Shown here piece by piece: positions 1-8,467 of a stretch of DNA of 39,431 nt. Every line of letters begins with the position of its first letter. Within the stretch, counting starts at the first letter, position 1. The position numbers and the translations under genes are program-made. A model generated the notes under the pieces. The model did not search any database. It was not told the DNA's origin and saw only the letters and a list, made by a program, of their open reading frames with translations. This stretch comes from JBKECF01 sp047974375 (GTDB taxonomy: Bacteria > Bacillota > Clostridia > Lachnospirales > CAMZNU01): positions 1 through 39,431 of the forward strand of contig JBKECF010000019.1 in NCBI GenBank assembly GCA_047974375.1. Reading direction: 5' to 3'.

Positions 1-44
1 TGCTTTTTAAAATCGTCTGTATAATTTTTTGTTTTTTTAGCCAT
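1..44 (-). CDS. Transposase first ORF, N-terminus only (runs off window)
   Basis: Reading leftward from the ATG at 44-42, the 14 whole codons in the window encode MAKKTKNYTDDFKK. This resembles the start of the helix-turn-helix protein (orfA) of IS3-type transposases, which often begin with a basic run followed by Y(T/S)DEFK. A GAGGAGA ribosome site lies just upstream, and a plausible promoter is at 72-101. The rest of the element is outside the window, so its family and integrity are unknown. The family guess rests on a very short peptide. Confidence 0.5.
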   Translation of the reverse strand, partial: MAKKTKNYTDDFKK

Positions 45-71
45 GTATAATCTCTCCTCTACTTTTTATTT

Positions 72-101
72 ATTATACTATGACCGAATTTTATTTGTCT
101 A
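72..101 (-). promoter_or_regulatory. Likely sigma-A promoter of the leftward transposase
   Basis: On the minus strand TAGACA (101-96) and TATAAT (77-72) are 18 bases apart and lie 28 bases upstream of the transposase ATG. The -10 is perfect and the -35 has four of six matches. It may lie within the insertion-sequence end; no clear terminal repeat could be fixed. Confidence 0.45.
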
Positions 102-156
102 ATTAATTATAACCTATCCACTGTTAAAAGAAGTAGGGAGATTTCAAAATAACCTA

Positions 157-201
157 GTACAAAAAAACTCCCGTATAAAAAATGACTGGAGCTTTTTGTA
201 C
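157..201. terminator. Hairpin downstream of the AraC gene
   Basis: GTACAAAAAAACTCC and GGAGCTTTTTGTAC form a long near-perfect inverted repeat around a loop of about 16 bases. It lies just past the stop of the leftward AraC gene and probably ends its transcript. There is no clean T-run after the stem, so part of an insertion-sequence end is an alternative. Confidence 0.5.
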
Positions 202-218
202 ATATTTAGCATTTTTAG

Positions 219-1109
219 TTAACGATAGGAATCATCCTTGAAATATAAATTTTTTGTATCCTTAGTTCTTTTGAGAAATTCCTTTGGGGTAATGCCAAAT
301 TCTTTTTTAAAAGATTTTAAAAAATATGAATAGGACGAAAAGCCGCATTCTTGAAAAACCTCAGATGCGTTTTTTTTACGCCGTAGAAGTCTTTTACTAT
401 AGGCTAATCTTTTTTTAAATAAATAAGTGTTGTAGGTCATATCTGTTACATCTTTAAATTTATGGGAAAGGTGGTATTTACTAATAAAAAATTCCTTTGC
501 CACTGTTTCAAGAGATAAATCTTCGCTTAAATGGGAGTTTATATAATTTATTACATTGTCAATTAAGGTACTACCATTTACTTTGTTTTCTAGTATTTTA
601 AAGTCATCGTTTAAAACTTTTTTATTTATATATATAAGAAAGTTAATTAAATTTTGTTCAAAAATTAAATCATCGCCATAGGTTTTAGTTTCCTTTTGCT
701 CAGCAAAAAGTCTAAGATAATCGTAAATTTCCTTTATTTCAATTTTTAATATTTTGCTTTTTGAATTACCAACAGGTTCAAAGCATTTTTCTAAATTAGA
801 AATATTTGAGGAACGTCTTTGTAAGTATTTAGGAGTAATATATATAAATACTCGTTCGAAATAATTTGTATTTTGAGCACAAATTCTATGTAGGTCACTA
901 GGGTGAATTAACAAAATAGTGCCTGCATCAATCGTTTGGTAAGAACCGTCTAAAAAGAAAGTACCTTGTCCGCTTAAAGTAATGTGTATTTCGTAAAAAT
1001 CGTGGGTATGATATTGGGTAAGGGTTTCGTTTACAAAGTCTTCTATACAATATATATCGAAATCTTCAGAGATCATGGAGTCGGCTAGTGTATTTTTAAT
1101 TTTTATCAT
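219..1109 (-). CDS. AraC-family transcriptional regulator
   Basis: This 296-residue protein has the two-part AraC layout. Residues about 20-110 form a cupin-like sugar-sensing domain (HTHDFYEIHITLSG, then GTILLIHPSDLHR). Residues about 185-285 carry two helix-turn-helix motifs, ending in the family signature ECGFSSYSYFLKSFKKEFGI followed by TPKEF. It is transcribed away from the pectin-sugar operon that begins at 1268, sharing a 158-base intergenic region. Activation of that operon by an unsaturated uronate or rhamnose-related sugar is inferred from position only. No operator could be fixed by eye. Confidence 0.9.
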   Translation of the reverse strand: MIKIKNTLADSMISEDFDIYCIEDFVNETLTQYHTHDFYEIHITLSGQGTFFLDGSYQTIDAGTILLIHPSDLHRICAQNTNYFERVFIYITPKYLQRRSSNISNLEKCFEPVGNSKSKILKIEIKEIYDYLRLFAEQKETKTYGDDLIFEQNLINFLIYINKKVLNDDFKILENKVNGSTLIDNVINYINSHLSEDLSLETVAKEFFISKYHLSHKFKDVTDMTYNTYLFKKRLAYSKRLLRRKKNASEVFQECGFSSYSYFLKSFKKEFGITPKEFLKRTKDTKNLYFKDDSYR

Positions 1110-1267
1110 AATAACCCTTTCTATTTTATGGAAGTTTCAATGTAAGTTATTCCCCTTAATTATACTATACATAGCAAGATTTTACACTTTTTAAGCTATA
1201 TAATTCATATTAAGTAAGTAATATATTTGATAAAATTTATTTATAATACAATTTACAGGAGGGTGTA

Positions 1268-2371
1268 ATGATTAGGCATGAAATTTTTGTACCAAAAAAA
1301 GAAGTTGAAGAAAATATTAACAAGCTAATGGAAAATTTAACAACAATAAAAGATTGTTCAGGTGATTTTCTTTTAGATTTTGATGGCTTAAAAGTGGACG
1401 ATAAAAGTTGGACTATTTGGAATTGGCCACAAGGGGTAGGTTTATACGGAATTTACAAAAATTATAGGCAAACAAAAAATCCCTTGGCATTAAAAATAGT
1501 TACAGATTGGTTTGACGCAAGAATTGAGGAAGGTGCACCACCTAAAAATGTAAATACAATGGCACCTCTTTTAACTATGGCATATTTATATGAAGATACA
1601 AAAAATTCTAAGTATATTCCATTTTTGGAGCAATGGGCAGAGTGGGTAATTAGGGATATGCCAAGAACAAATGAAAGAGGATTGCAACATGCCACTTACG
1701 GACCGGAAAATAAAAATCAACTTTGGGATGATACTTTAATGATGACGGTTTTACCACTTGCTAAAATAGGCATGTTATTTAATAAACAAGAATACATTGA
1801 AGAAGCAAAACATCAATTTTTAATACATATTAAATATTTACAAGATAGAAAAACAGGGCTTTGGTATCACGGTTGGACTTTTGAAGAAAATCATAACTAT
1901 GCTGAGGCTTTTTGGGGTAGGGGAAATTGTTGGTTAACAGTGGCTATTCCAGAAATTATAGAAATACTAGAGCTAAAGGAGGGAGATTTTTTTCGTGAAT
2001 TTTTAATTAATACACTGAAAGCACAAGTTGAAAGCCTTACTAAGTATCAAGATGAAACTGGTCTTTGGCATACTCTTATAAATGATGAAACTTCATATTT
2101 AGAGTCCTCGGCAACAGCAGGCTTTGCCTATGGAATATTAAAGGCAGTAAACAAGAGATACATAGACAAAAAATATGAGGCTGTAGCGTTTAAAGCCATA
2201 GAGGGACTTTTAAAAGAAATAAATGAAAATGGTGAGGTCGGTCATGTATCCATTGGCACAGGCATGGGTGATACATTGGAGTTCTACAAAAATATAGGAA
2301 TGACAGCAATGCCCTACGGGCAATCTTTAACGGTTTTATGCTTAACCGAATTGTTAATTGCATTTTGTTAA
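1268..2371 (+). CDS. GH105/GH88-family unsaturated glucuronyl (rhamnogalacturonyl) hydrolase
   Basis: This 367-residue protein matches the YteR/YesR type of glycoside hydrolase, which removes the unsaturated uronic acid left on oligosaccharides by pectin lyases by hydrating its C4-C5 double bond. The family's LWxDTL motif appears as LWDDTLMM (residues 152-159, catalytic Asp at 154 or 155, 155 by alignment), with YHGW near 200 and FWGRGNCW at 215-222. There is no signal peptide, so it acts in the cytoplasm after uptake. It opens the operon behind a strong AGGAGG site. Rhamnogalacturonan is the favoured source because rhamnose mutarotase is in the same operon. The exact substrate cannot be told from sequence. 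Confidence 0.88.
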   Translation: MIRHEIFVPKKEVEENINKLMENLTTIKDCSGDFLLDFDGLKVDDKSWTIWNWPQGVGLYGIYKNYRQTKNPLALKIVTDWFDARIEEGAPPKNVNTMAPLLTMAYLYEDTKNSKYIPFLEQWAEWVIRDMPRTNERGLQHATYGPENKNQLWDDTLMMTVLPLAKIGMLFNKQEYIEEAKHQFLIHIKYLQDRKTGLWYHGWTFEENHNYAEAFWGRGNCWLTVAIPEIIEILELKEGDFFREFLINTLKAQVESLTKYQDETGLWHTLINDETSYLESSATAGFAYGILKAVNKRYIDKKYEAVAFKAIEGLLKEINENGEVGHVSIGTGMGDTLEFYKNIGMTAMPYGQSLTVLCLTELLIAFC

Positions 2372-2384
2372 ATAAGGAGAAAAC

Positions 2385-3380
2385 ATGAGAAAGTTTAAAA
2401 TATTTTTAATGTGCATCCTAAGTATGTTTATTATAGGTGGATGTAGTGGCAGAGGTGATGAAGGTACAGTTTTAAGGTTTGGATATTCTAGCAACTCCAA
2501 GCCTGTTATTGATTCGATGAAGGAGTTTGCAAGGCTTATAGAAGAAAAAACACAGGGTGAAGTTACTGTTAAGTTCTATCCAGATAGTCAACTTGGTTCG
2601 GAAGTTGAATTAATAGAACTAACTCAAACAGGGGCAATAGACTTTACTAAAGTATCGGCATCAGCGCTAGAAGGATTTTCTAAAGACTATTCCATTTTTG
2701 GAATACCATATTTATTTGATGATGAAGAACATTTTTTTAGAGTAATGGAAAACAAGGAAATAATGGAGTCTATTTATAATTCTACAAAGGATATGGGCTT
2801 TGTTGGCTTAACTTATTATGACTCTGGTCAACGTAGTTTTTATATGACAGAAGGTCCAATACTTTCCCCAGATGATTTAAAAGGTAAAAAAATAAGAACA
2901 ATGCAATCGGAAACAGCAATTAAAATGGTAGAGTTATTAGGTGGTTCAGCTGTGCCTATGAGTTCAAGCGAAGTATTTACATCATTACAGTCGAATTTAA
3001 TAGATGGTGCTGAAAATAACGAATTTGTTTTATACACTGCTGGACATGGTGCAGTAACAAAATATTATTCCTATGATGAACATACAAGAGTGCCAGATAT
3101 AATTATTATGAATAGTACCTTAAAGGATAGATTAACAGAAGAACAATACAATAGCGTATTGGAGGCGGCTAAGGAGTCTACGGAGTTTGAAAAAACATTG
3201 TATAAAAAGGCTGTAGAAGAAGAAAAAAAATTAGCTACAGAAAAATATCAAATAGAATACTTCGATGATGTAAATAAAGAGCCTTTTTTAGAAGCAGTAC
3301 AACCTTTGCACGAGGAGTTTAAAAATGACCCGCAGTTTAGTAATGTATATAGTAAAATACGTGAACTAGGTAATAAATAG
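2385..3380 (+). CDS. dctP: TRAP transporter solute-binding lipoprotein (DctP family)
   Basis: This is a 331-residue extracytoplasmic binding protein. The N-terminus is a lipoprotein signal ending IIGGC, with the lipidated cysteine at residue 20. Family hallmarks are SQLGSEVELIELTQ, the KGKKIRTMQS segment carrying the arginine that binds the substrate carboxylate in this family, and DGAENN. It starts 13 bases after the hydrolase gene and precedes both TRAP membrane subunits, so a complete transporter is encoded. TRAP carriers are ion-driven and take organic acids, which suits uronates or unsaturated oligogalacturonides; that substrate is inferred from the operon. Confidence 0.93.
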   Translation: MRKFKIFLMCILSMFIIGGCSGRGDEGTVLRFGYSSNSKPVIDSMKEFARLIEEKTQGEVTVKFYPDSQLGSEVELIELTQTGAIDFTKVSASALEGFSKDYSIFGIPYLFDDEEHFFRVMENKEIMESIYNSTKDMGFVGLTYYDSGQRSFYMTEGPILSPDDLKGKKIRTMQSETAIKMVELLGGSAVPMSSSEVFTSLQSNLIDGAENNEFVLYTAGHGAVTKYYSYDEHTRVPDIIIMNSTLKDRLTEEQYNSVLEAAKESTEFEKTLYKKAVEEEKKLATEKYQIEYFDDVNKEPFLEAVQPLHEEFKNDPQFSNVYSKIRELGNK

Positions 3381-3388
3381 GAGGGCAT

Positions 3389-3865
3389 ATGAAAAATTTA
3401 AGAGAAATATTAGATAAAACAGTAGAGTGGATAGGCGTAATTCTCCTTGCAATAATGGTTTTAACAGTACTTTGGCAAGTTTTTACTAGAACGGTTTTAA
3501 ACAATCCAAATACAATTACAGAGGAATTTGTTAGATTTAGCTTAGTGTGGCTGTCTTTACTTGCTTCTGCCTATGTTGTTGGAAAGCAAGCTCATTTAAA
3601 TGTATCTTTACTAAGCGATACTTTAAGTGGAAAAAATAAATTTAAATTGGAAATTGTTATACAAGTTTTATTTTTATTATTTTCTTTAATAGTAATGATA
3701 TTTGGTGGTTTAAAAGGTGTTTCCATAACTATGGGGCAAATTTCACCATCCTTAGGCTTGCCTATGGGCTATGTATACTTGGCTGTACCTGTATCAGGAG
3801 TAATAATGCTGGTGTACAGTGTAATGAATTTAATTGATAGAATAAAAGAAGAAAAAGGGTTGTAA
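3389..3865 (+). CDS. dctQ: TRAP transporter small membrane subunit (DctQ family)
   Basis: This 158-residue protein has four hydrophobic segments (about 12-34, 48-65, 85-108 and 125-148), the normal topology of DctQ. The sequence EEFVRFSLVWLSLLASAYVV, with the following GKQAHLNV, is characteristic of the family. The gene lies eight bases after dctP behind GGAGGGC, and 14 bases before dctM. DctQ pairs with DctM in the membrane. Confidence 0.92.
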   Translation: MKNLREILDKTVEWIGVILLAIMVLTVLWQVFTRTVLNNPNTITEEFVRFSLVWLSLLASAYVVGKQAHLNVSLLSDTLSGKNKFKLEIVIQVLFLLFSLIVMIFGGLKGVSITMGQISPSLGLPMGYVYLAVPVSGVIMLVYSVMNLIDRIKEEKGL

Positions 3866-3879
3866 AAGGAGGGATTATT

Positions 3880-5172
3880 TTGGCTTTAGAAGCAGGTTTA
3901 ATATTATTTATAGTTTTTGCAATACTATTATTTTTAGGTATGCCTATAGCTATTTCCGTCGCTATTTCATCTATAACGACATTGCTGTTAGTAGTGCCTT
4001 TCGATGTGGCAATTTTTTCATCATCTCAAAAAATGGTGGCTAGTTTAAATAGTTTTTCTCTAGTGGCAATACCGTTTTTTGTATTCTCTGGAATTATAAT
4101 GAATAGTAGTGGAATTGCCTCCAAGTTAGTGGATTTTGCAATGCTTTTTGTAGGGAGAATACCAGGAGGGATAGCACATACTAATGTATTGGGTAATGCC
4201 TTGTTTGGCTCTATGTCATCTTCTGCCATTGCAGCCTCAACAGCTATAGGTGGGGTGTTAGTGCCGGAGCAAGAAAAAGCGGGCTACAACAAACATTTTG
4301 CTGCAGCTGTAAACATTGCCTCGGCACCTACAGGAATGATAATTCCACCTTCAACGGCATTTATTATGTATTCTTTGGCAGTAACAGGGGCTAGTATATC
4401 GGCTTTGTTTTTAGGTGGTTATTTAATTGGTGCTATATGGTGTATAGCTATTATGATTGTAATATACATCCACGCAAAAAAACATAAATACCCAACAGTT
4501 GACGGAGTAAAAAAAGGTGCGGCTACAAAAATAATTATTGATGCTGTTCCAGCAGTTTTATTAATTTTTATAATTATAGGCGGTATACTCACCGGATTTT
4601 TTACAGCAATAGAGGCATCGGCAATTGCTGTTGCTTATTCAATACTTATATCTTTATTTTTTTATAAATCCATAACAATAAAGGATTTACCTAAAATGAT
4701 GAAAGATGCATTTTTTACAACAGGTGTAATTACATTTTTATTGGCTACATCATCTATGATGTCTTTTGCTATGGCATTTACGGGTATTCCATCTGCTATT
4801 GCCTCAGCTATTTTAGGATTTACAAGTAGTAAAATTTTAATACTTTTATTAATAAATATTATATTATTGTTAATTGGTATGTTTATGGATGTTGGCCCTG
4901 CTATATTAATTTTTTCGCCAATATTTTTACCTATAGTATCTAGTGTAGGTGTTGACCCTGTGCATTTTGGTTTAATAATTATTATGAATTTAACAGTAGG
5001 CTCTATTACTCCGCCAGTAGGAACAGGTTATTTTGTAGGTTCATCTGTAGCAAATGTAAAACCCCAAGAAATGCTTAAACCATTATTACCTTTTTACTTT
5101 GCAATACTTGTAGTACTAATGTTAATTACTTATTTCCCACAATTAATAATGTGGCTACCAAATATGGCATAG
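3880..5172 (+). CDS. dctM: TRAP transporter large membrane subunit (DctM family)
   Basis: This 430-residue, strongly hydrophobic protein is the ion-coupled carrier of the TRAP system. Family motifs include the GMPIAISVAISS region, the ASTAIGGVLVPEQEKAGYNKHFAAAVN segment around residue 120-150, and SITPPVGTGYFVG near 370. Its length is normal for DctM. The start is a TTG at 3880, chosen because AAAGGAGGG lies seven bases upstream and no ATG is better placed. Together with dctP and dctQ it forms an import system. Confidence 0.93.
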   Translation: MALEAGLILFIVFAILLFLGMPIAISVAISSITTLLLVVPFDVAIFSSSQKMVASLNSFSLVAIPFFVFSGIIMNSSGIASKLVDFAMLFVGRIPGGIAHTNVLGNALFGSMSSSAIAASTAIGGVLVPEQEKAGYNKHFAAAVNIASAPTGMIIPPSTAFIMYSLAVTGASISALFLGGYLIGAIWCIAIMIVIYIHAKKHKYPTVDGVKKGAATKIIIDAVPAVLLIFIIIGGILTGFFTAIEASAIAVAYSILISLFFYKSITIKDLPKMMKDAFFTTGVITFLLATSSMMSFAMAFTGIPSAIASAILGFTSSKILILLLINIILLLIGMFMDVGPAILIFSPIFLPIVSSVGVDPVHFGLIIIMNLTVGSITPPVGTGYFVGSSVANVKPQEMLKPLLPFYFAILVVLMLITYFPQLIMWLPNMA

Positions 5173-5181
5173 GGGGAAATT

Positions 5182-5493
5182 ATGAGAAAAGCTTTTAAAA
5201 TGAAATTATATAATTCTATGGAAGATGAATATGTAAAACGCCACAATGAACTATGGCCAGAAATGGTTGATTTAATACATAACCATGGTGGGAAAAATTA
5301 TTCAATATTTTTTGATGCTGAAACGAACATCTTATTTGGTTTTATAGAAGTAGAAGATGAAAAAAAATGGGCAGATCTTGCAAAAACTGATATAAATAAA
5401 AAATGGTGGAATTTTATGGCAGACATTATGGAAACTAACTTAGATAACAGCCCAGTATCAACAGACTTAAAAGAAGTTTTTTATTTAGAATAG
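5182..5493 (+). CDS. rhaM: L-rhamnose mutarotase (RhaM/RhaU family)
   Basis: This 103-residue protein matches the small ferredoxin-like fold of L-rhamnose mutarotases, which interconvert the alpha and beta sugar anomers. The family signature (Y/V)xRHxELWPEM is present at residues 18-28 with the general-acid histidine in it, and the KKWWNFMADIM block follows near 74-84. It starts nine bases after dctM. No rhamnose isomerase or kinase is present here. Its presence suggests that rhamnose is released from imported rhamnogalacturonan fragments; action on another sugar or uronate anomer is possible. Confidence 0.85.
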   Translation: MRKAFKMKLYNSMEDEYVKRHNELWPEMVDLIHNHGGKNYSIFFDAETNILFGFIEVEDEKKWADLAKTDINKKWWNFMADIMETNLDNSPVSTDLKEVFYLE

Positions 5494-5502
5494 GGGTGTA
5501 AA

Positions 5503-6345
5503 ATGAATAAAATAGGAGTAAGAGGACATGACTTCGGCAAAATGTCCATTGCTGATTTACCTATATATATAAAGGAAAAAGGGTTTGATGCTCTTCAACT
5601 AGCACCAACAAAAGCCATAGAGGGAATAAATATTTTTGAAGATATTACAGAAAAAATTCTCAATGAGGCAAGGGAAAGTTTTTTTAAAAACGATGTAGAA
5701 ATTAGCGTATATGGTTGCTATGTAGAAGTTGGATTGTTAGATAAAGAAAAAAGGCTTAAAGAAGTAGAAAAATTTAAAAGAGGCATTACTCATAGCAAAA
5801 TATTAGGTGCAAAAGTAATTGGAACAGAAACAACAGCATTCCCATTGCACGGGGAGCGAGAAGATGCATACCAAGGGCTAAAAGACAGCGTATGTAGAAT
5901 GGTAGAGGAGGCTGAAAGAGTTGGTGTGGATATTGCTCTAGAGCCTGTTGTAACAAATGTTTTAAACACACCAGAGTTAACTAAAAGGTTGCTAGATGAA
6001 GTAAAATCAGATAGGCTAAAAATTATTTTAGATGTTGTAAATTTATTTACAGTGGAAAATATTATTAACCAAAGAGAAATAATAAATAGTGCCTTTAATT
6101 TATTAGGGGATAAAATAAAAGTTTTGCACCTAAAAGATGTTTCACTAATAGGTAAGAGAAGTATAGAAGAGTTAAATATAACAAATGGCATTTTTTGCAC
6201 TGAATTTATAGGTAATGGTGTAGTGGATTATAAAAATATTTTAAGCTTTGTAAAGGGGAAGGAAATACCTCTGTTACGTGAGGGAGCAACCCTTGAAAGC
6301 TATAAAGTAGATATAGCCAATGTAAAAAATATGCTGTATAGTTAG
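5503..6345 (+). CDS. TIM-barrel sugar epimerase/isomerase-like protein
   Basis: This 280-residue protein belongs to the AP-endonuclease-2/xylose-isomerase-like TIM-barrel superfamily. Visible elements are the N-terminal strand KIGVRGHDFG, GFDALQLAP near residue 30, IALEPV at about 145-150 with a likely metal-binding glutamate, IILDVVNLF near 175 and KVLHLKDVS near 205. Its substrate cannot be told. In this operon it could epimerise or isomerise a ketouronate or a rhamnose-derived sugar between the hydrolase and KduI/KduD. The start has GGGGTG six bases upstream. Confidence 0.75.
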   Translation: MNKIGVRGHDFGKMSIADLPIYIKEKGFDALQLAPTKAIEGINIFEDITEKILNEARESFFKNDVEISVYGCYVEVGLLDKEKRLKEVEKFKRGITHSKILGAKVIGTETTAFPLHGEREDAYQGLKDSVCRMVEEAERVGVDIALEPVVTNVLNTPELTKRLLDEVKSDRLKIILDVVNLFTVENIINQREIINSAFNLLGDKIKVLHLKDVSLIGKRSIEELNITNGIFCTEFIGNGVVDYKNILSFVKGKEIPLLREGATLESYKVDIANVKNMLYS

Positions 6346-6409
6346 TGTATAAATGTGATTTTAGAACATGTCGTCAACTTAATAAAAATAGACAAAAAAG
6401 GAGATAATT

Positions 6410-7246
6410 ATGAATTTAGAAATAAGATACTCAAACCATCCTAATGATTCCAAAATGTATGACACAGAGGAACTTAGAGAAAATTATTTAATAGAAAAAG
6501 TTTTTGTTGAAGATGAGGCGAATTTAGTTTACTCTCATAACGACAGAATAATAGCAGGAGGCATTACACCTGTAAATAAAGACTTGGAACTAAGTGCAGG
6601 AAAGGAGTTAGGCGTTAGTTATTTCTTTGAAAGACGAGAGGCAGGAGTTATAAATATTGGGGGCAAAGGAAAAGTTGTTCTTGATGGTGAAACTTATGAA
6701 TTAGGACAGTATGACGGTTTATATATTGGAATGAAAACAAAGGAAGTAAAGTTTAGTGCTATAGATAAAAATGACCCACCGAAATTTTACTTTAATAGTG
6801 CCCCAGCACATACAAGGTACGAAAGTAGAATAATTACTTTAGAGCAAGCTCGAAAAGTAGATATGGGCGAGGCAGAAAATTTAAATGTAAGAACAATAAA
6901 TCAATATTTACACCCAGACGTATGCGATACTTGTCAATTAGTAATGGGTATGACAGTATTAAAACCAGGTAGCGTTTGGAATACAATGCCTTGCCATACT
7001 CATGAAAGACGTATGGAAGTTTATATGTACTTCAATATGGAAGAAAATACAAGAGTAATGCACTTTATGGGAGAGCCAACAGAAACACGCCATATAGTTA
7101 TGGCGAAGGAACAGGCTGTTATATCCCCGAGTTGGTCCATTCACAGTGGTGTTGGTACAAGCAATTATACATTTATATGGGGCATGTGTGGCGAGAATAT
7201 TGAATTTACAGACATGGATCATGTGGATATGAAAGACTTAAGATAG
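6410..7246 (+). CDS. kduI: 5-keto-4-deoxyuronate isomerase
   Basis: KduI converts 5-keto-4-deoxyuronate to 3-deoxy-D-glycero-2,5-hexodiulosonate in pectin-uronate breakdown. The protein is 278 residues, the same as the well-studied enterobacterial enzyme, and its zinc ligands fall at the expected numbers: H196 and H198 (in MPCHTHERRMEV), E203 and H245. The N-terminal NHPNDSKMYDTEELRENYLIE block is typical. It follows a 64-base gap that holds its own GGAG site, and precedes its partner kduD by 20 bases. It should receive its substrate after the GH105 enzyme frees the unsaturated uronate. Confidence 0.97.
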   Translation: MNLEIRYSNHPNDSKMYDTEELRENYLIEKVFVEDEANLVYSHNDRIIAGGITPVNKDLELSAGKELGVSYFFERREAGVINIGGKGKVVLDGETYELGQYDGLYIGMKTKEVKFSAIDKNDPPKFYFNSAPAHTRYESRIITLEQARKVDMGEAENLNVRTINQYLHPDVCDTCQLVMGMTVLKPGSVWNTMPCHTHERRMEVYMYFNMEENTRVMHFMGEPTETRHIVMAKEQAVISPSWSIHSGVGTSNYTFIWGMCGENIEFTDMDHVDMKDLR

Positions 7247-7266
7247 TATAAATATAGGAGGAAAAA

Positions 7267-8043
7267 ATGGAATTTAAAAATTTTAATATGAACTTTTTTT
7301 CACTAGAGGGAAAAGTTGCAATGGTAACAGGTGCCAATACTGGTATAGGTCAAGCCTTAGCCTATGGTCTTGCTTCGGCAGGAGCTGACTTATACATAGT
7401 TACTTACGATAAAAATTGGGATGAAACAAGAGGATTAATTGAATCTTTAGGAAGAAAAGTAGAATTTTTTCAAGCTGATTTAACAAAGGTAGAGGAAATA
7501 GAAAATTCTATTGAAGAAGGCATAAAGTTTTTTGGCAAAATAGATATTTTAGTTAACAATGCAGGTACAATAAGACGTGCCCCATTATTAGAATACAAAG
7601 ATGAAGATTGGCAAGCAGTAATGGATATAAATTTAAACACTGTATACTATTTAAGCCAACGTGTTGCTAAATTAATGGTTGAACAAGGCAACGGAAAAAT
7701 AGTAAACATTGCATCTATGCTAAGCTTTCAAGGTGGTAAATTTGTTCCACCTTATACAGCGTCTAAACATGGTGTAGCAGGATTAACAAAGGCATTTGCC
7801 AATGAACTAGCGGACAAAGGAGTTCAAATAAATGCCATTGCACCAGGCTACATAAAGACGGCAAACACTGCGCCTATAAGAGCAGATGAAAAAAGAAATA
7901 GCGAAATACTATCTAGAATACCGGCAGGAAGATGGGGTGAAACTTCAGATTTAGTTGGTACAGTTGTATTTTTATCGTCTAAAGCTGCAGACTATATTAA
8001 TGGTAGTGTTGTTGCTGTTGATGGTGGTTGGTTAGTTAGATAG
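7267..8043 (+). CDS. kduD: 2-dehydro-3-deoxy-D-gluconate 5-dehydrogenase
   Basis: KduD is a short-chain dehydrogenase that reduces the KduI product to 2-keto-3-deoxygluconate, which then enters central metabolism through KDG kinase and aldolase (neither is in the window). The 258-residue sequence has the nucleotide motif TGANTGIG at 21-28, NNAG at 97-100, and the catalytic S150, Y163 and K167 (YTASK). It ends the operon. Order and close spacing with kduI make the specific assignment firm; sequence alone would only give the SDR family. Confidence 0.94.
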   Translation: MEFKNFNMNFFSLEGKVAMVTGANTGIGQALAYGLASAGADLYIVTYDKNWDETRGLIESLGRKVEFFQADLTKVEEIENSIEEGIKFFGKIDILVNNAGTIRRAPLLEYKDEDWQAVMDINLNTVYYLSQRVAKLMVEQGNGKIVNIASMLSFQGGKFVPPYTASKHGVAGLTKAFANELADKGVQINAIAPGYIKTANTAPIRADEKRNSEILSRIPAGRWGETSDLVGTVVFLSSKAADYINGSVVAVDGGWLVR

Positions 8044-8048
8044 TATGA

Positions 8049-8225
8049 ATTCAAGGCATTTTTTTAGACGGATTTTTGGTTGTTATATCTGGTAAAGATG
8101 GTGGTGAGTGGGCAGAAATAGCAATTAGAAAATTTTTGAATAATGAAATCAATAATAATAGTATTAATATTAATAGTTGGGAATATGATTACGACAGAGA
8201 TGTAGGTAATCATCCTCATTTATAA
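8049..8225 (+). pseudogene. Open reading remnant without a start codon
   Basis: Directly after kduD a frame stays open for 58 codons (ILE-GLN-GLY-ILE then LDGFLVVISGKDGGEWAEIA, ending NHPHL). It has no ATG; the only possible start is a TTG at 8076 without a ribosome site. I do not recognise the family. The run of N and I codons near the end looks like low-complexity decay. It is either a gene fragment or chance; the KDGGEWAE stretch makes chance less likely. Confidence 0.35.
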
Positions 8226-8239
8226 TGTGAGGTGTATTT

Positions 8240-8361
8240 ATGAAAAAAAGGGATATGTACCCATATTTATTTTTGGAATGTTAACGGGATTTTCAACGTC
8301 TAGTTATTTCTTTGATTTCATTGGTAAAATATGGTCTTATTTAAGTAATCTTTTCGGATAA
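8240..8361 (+). pseudogene. Small hydrophobic peptide gene, frameshifted at an A7 run
   Basis: An ATG at 8240 with GTGAGG upstream begins Met-Lys-Lys, then a run of seven A leads into a stop 11 codons later. If the run held eight A, the frame would continue as GYVPIFIFGMLTGFSTSSYF and on to WSYLSNLFG, ending at 8361: a 40-residue peptide with one membrane helix. The good ribosome site and clean second frame point to a real small gene that was recently broken, or one that uses slippage. The function is unknown. Confidence 0.4.
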
Positions 8362-8392
8362 CCTCATAGCATAGTTAAAATTCTAGAGGAAT

Positions 8393-8457
8393 AAAAAGGT
8401 TCTATAATAAATAGTTGGTGATAAAAAACCATATTATTTATGTATAGAACCTTTTTT
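8393..8457. terminator. Bidirectional terminator between kdu operon and chemoreceptor gene
   Basis: AAAAAGGTTCTATA (8393-8406) and TATAGAACCTTTTT (8443-8456) are perfect 14-base arms, extended inward by ATAAATA/TATTTAT. Each strand ends its stem in a T-run. It can serve both the rightward kdu operon region and the leftward chemoreceptor gene ending at 8468. Confidence 0.88.
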
Positions 8458-8467
8458 GATGCCATTA

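Noticed and set aside
1201..1260. TATAAT at 1242-1247 as promoter of the pectin-sugar operon
   Set aside because: No acceptable -35 lies 16-18 bases upstream; the TTGATA at 1227 is too close. The true promoter may depend on the AraC protein, so no call was made.
5786..6200. Opposite-strand open frames inside the TIM-barrel gene and others like it
   Set aside because: They are antisense to well-supported genes, lack ribosome sites and have no recognisable protein features.
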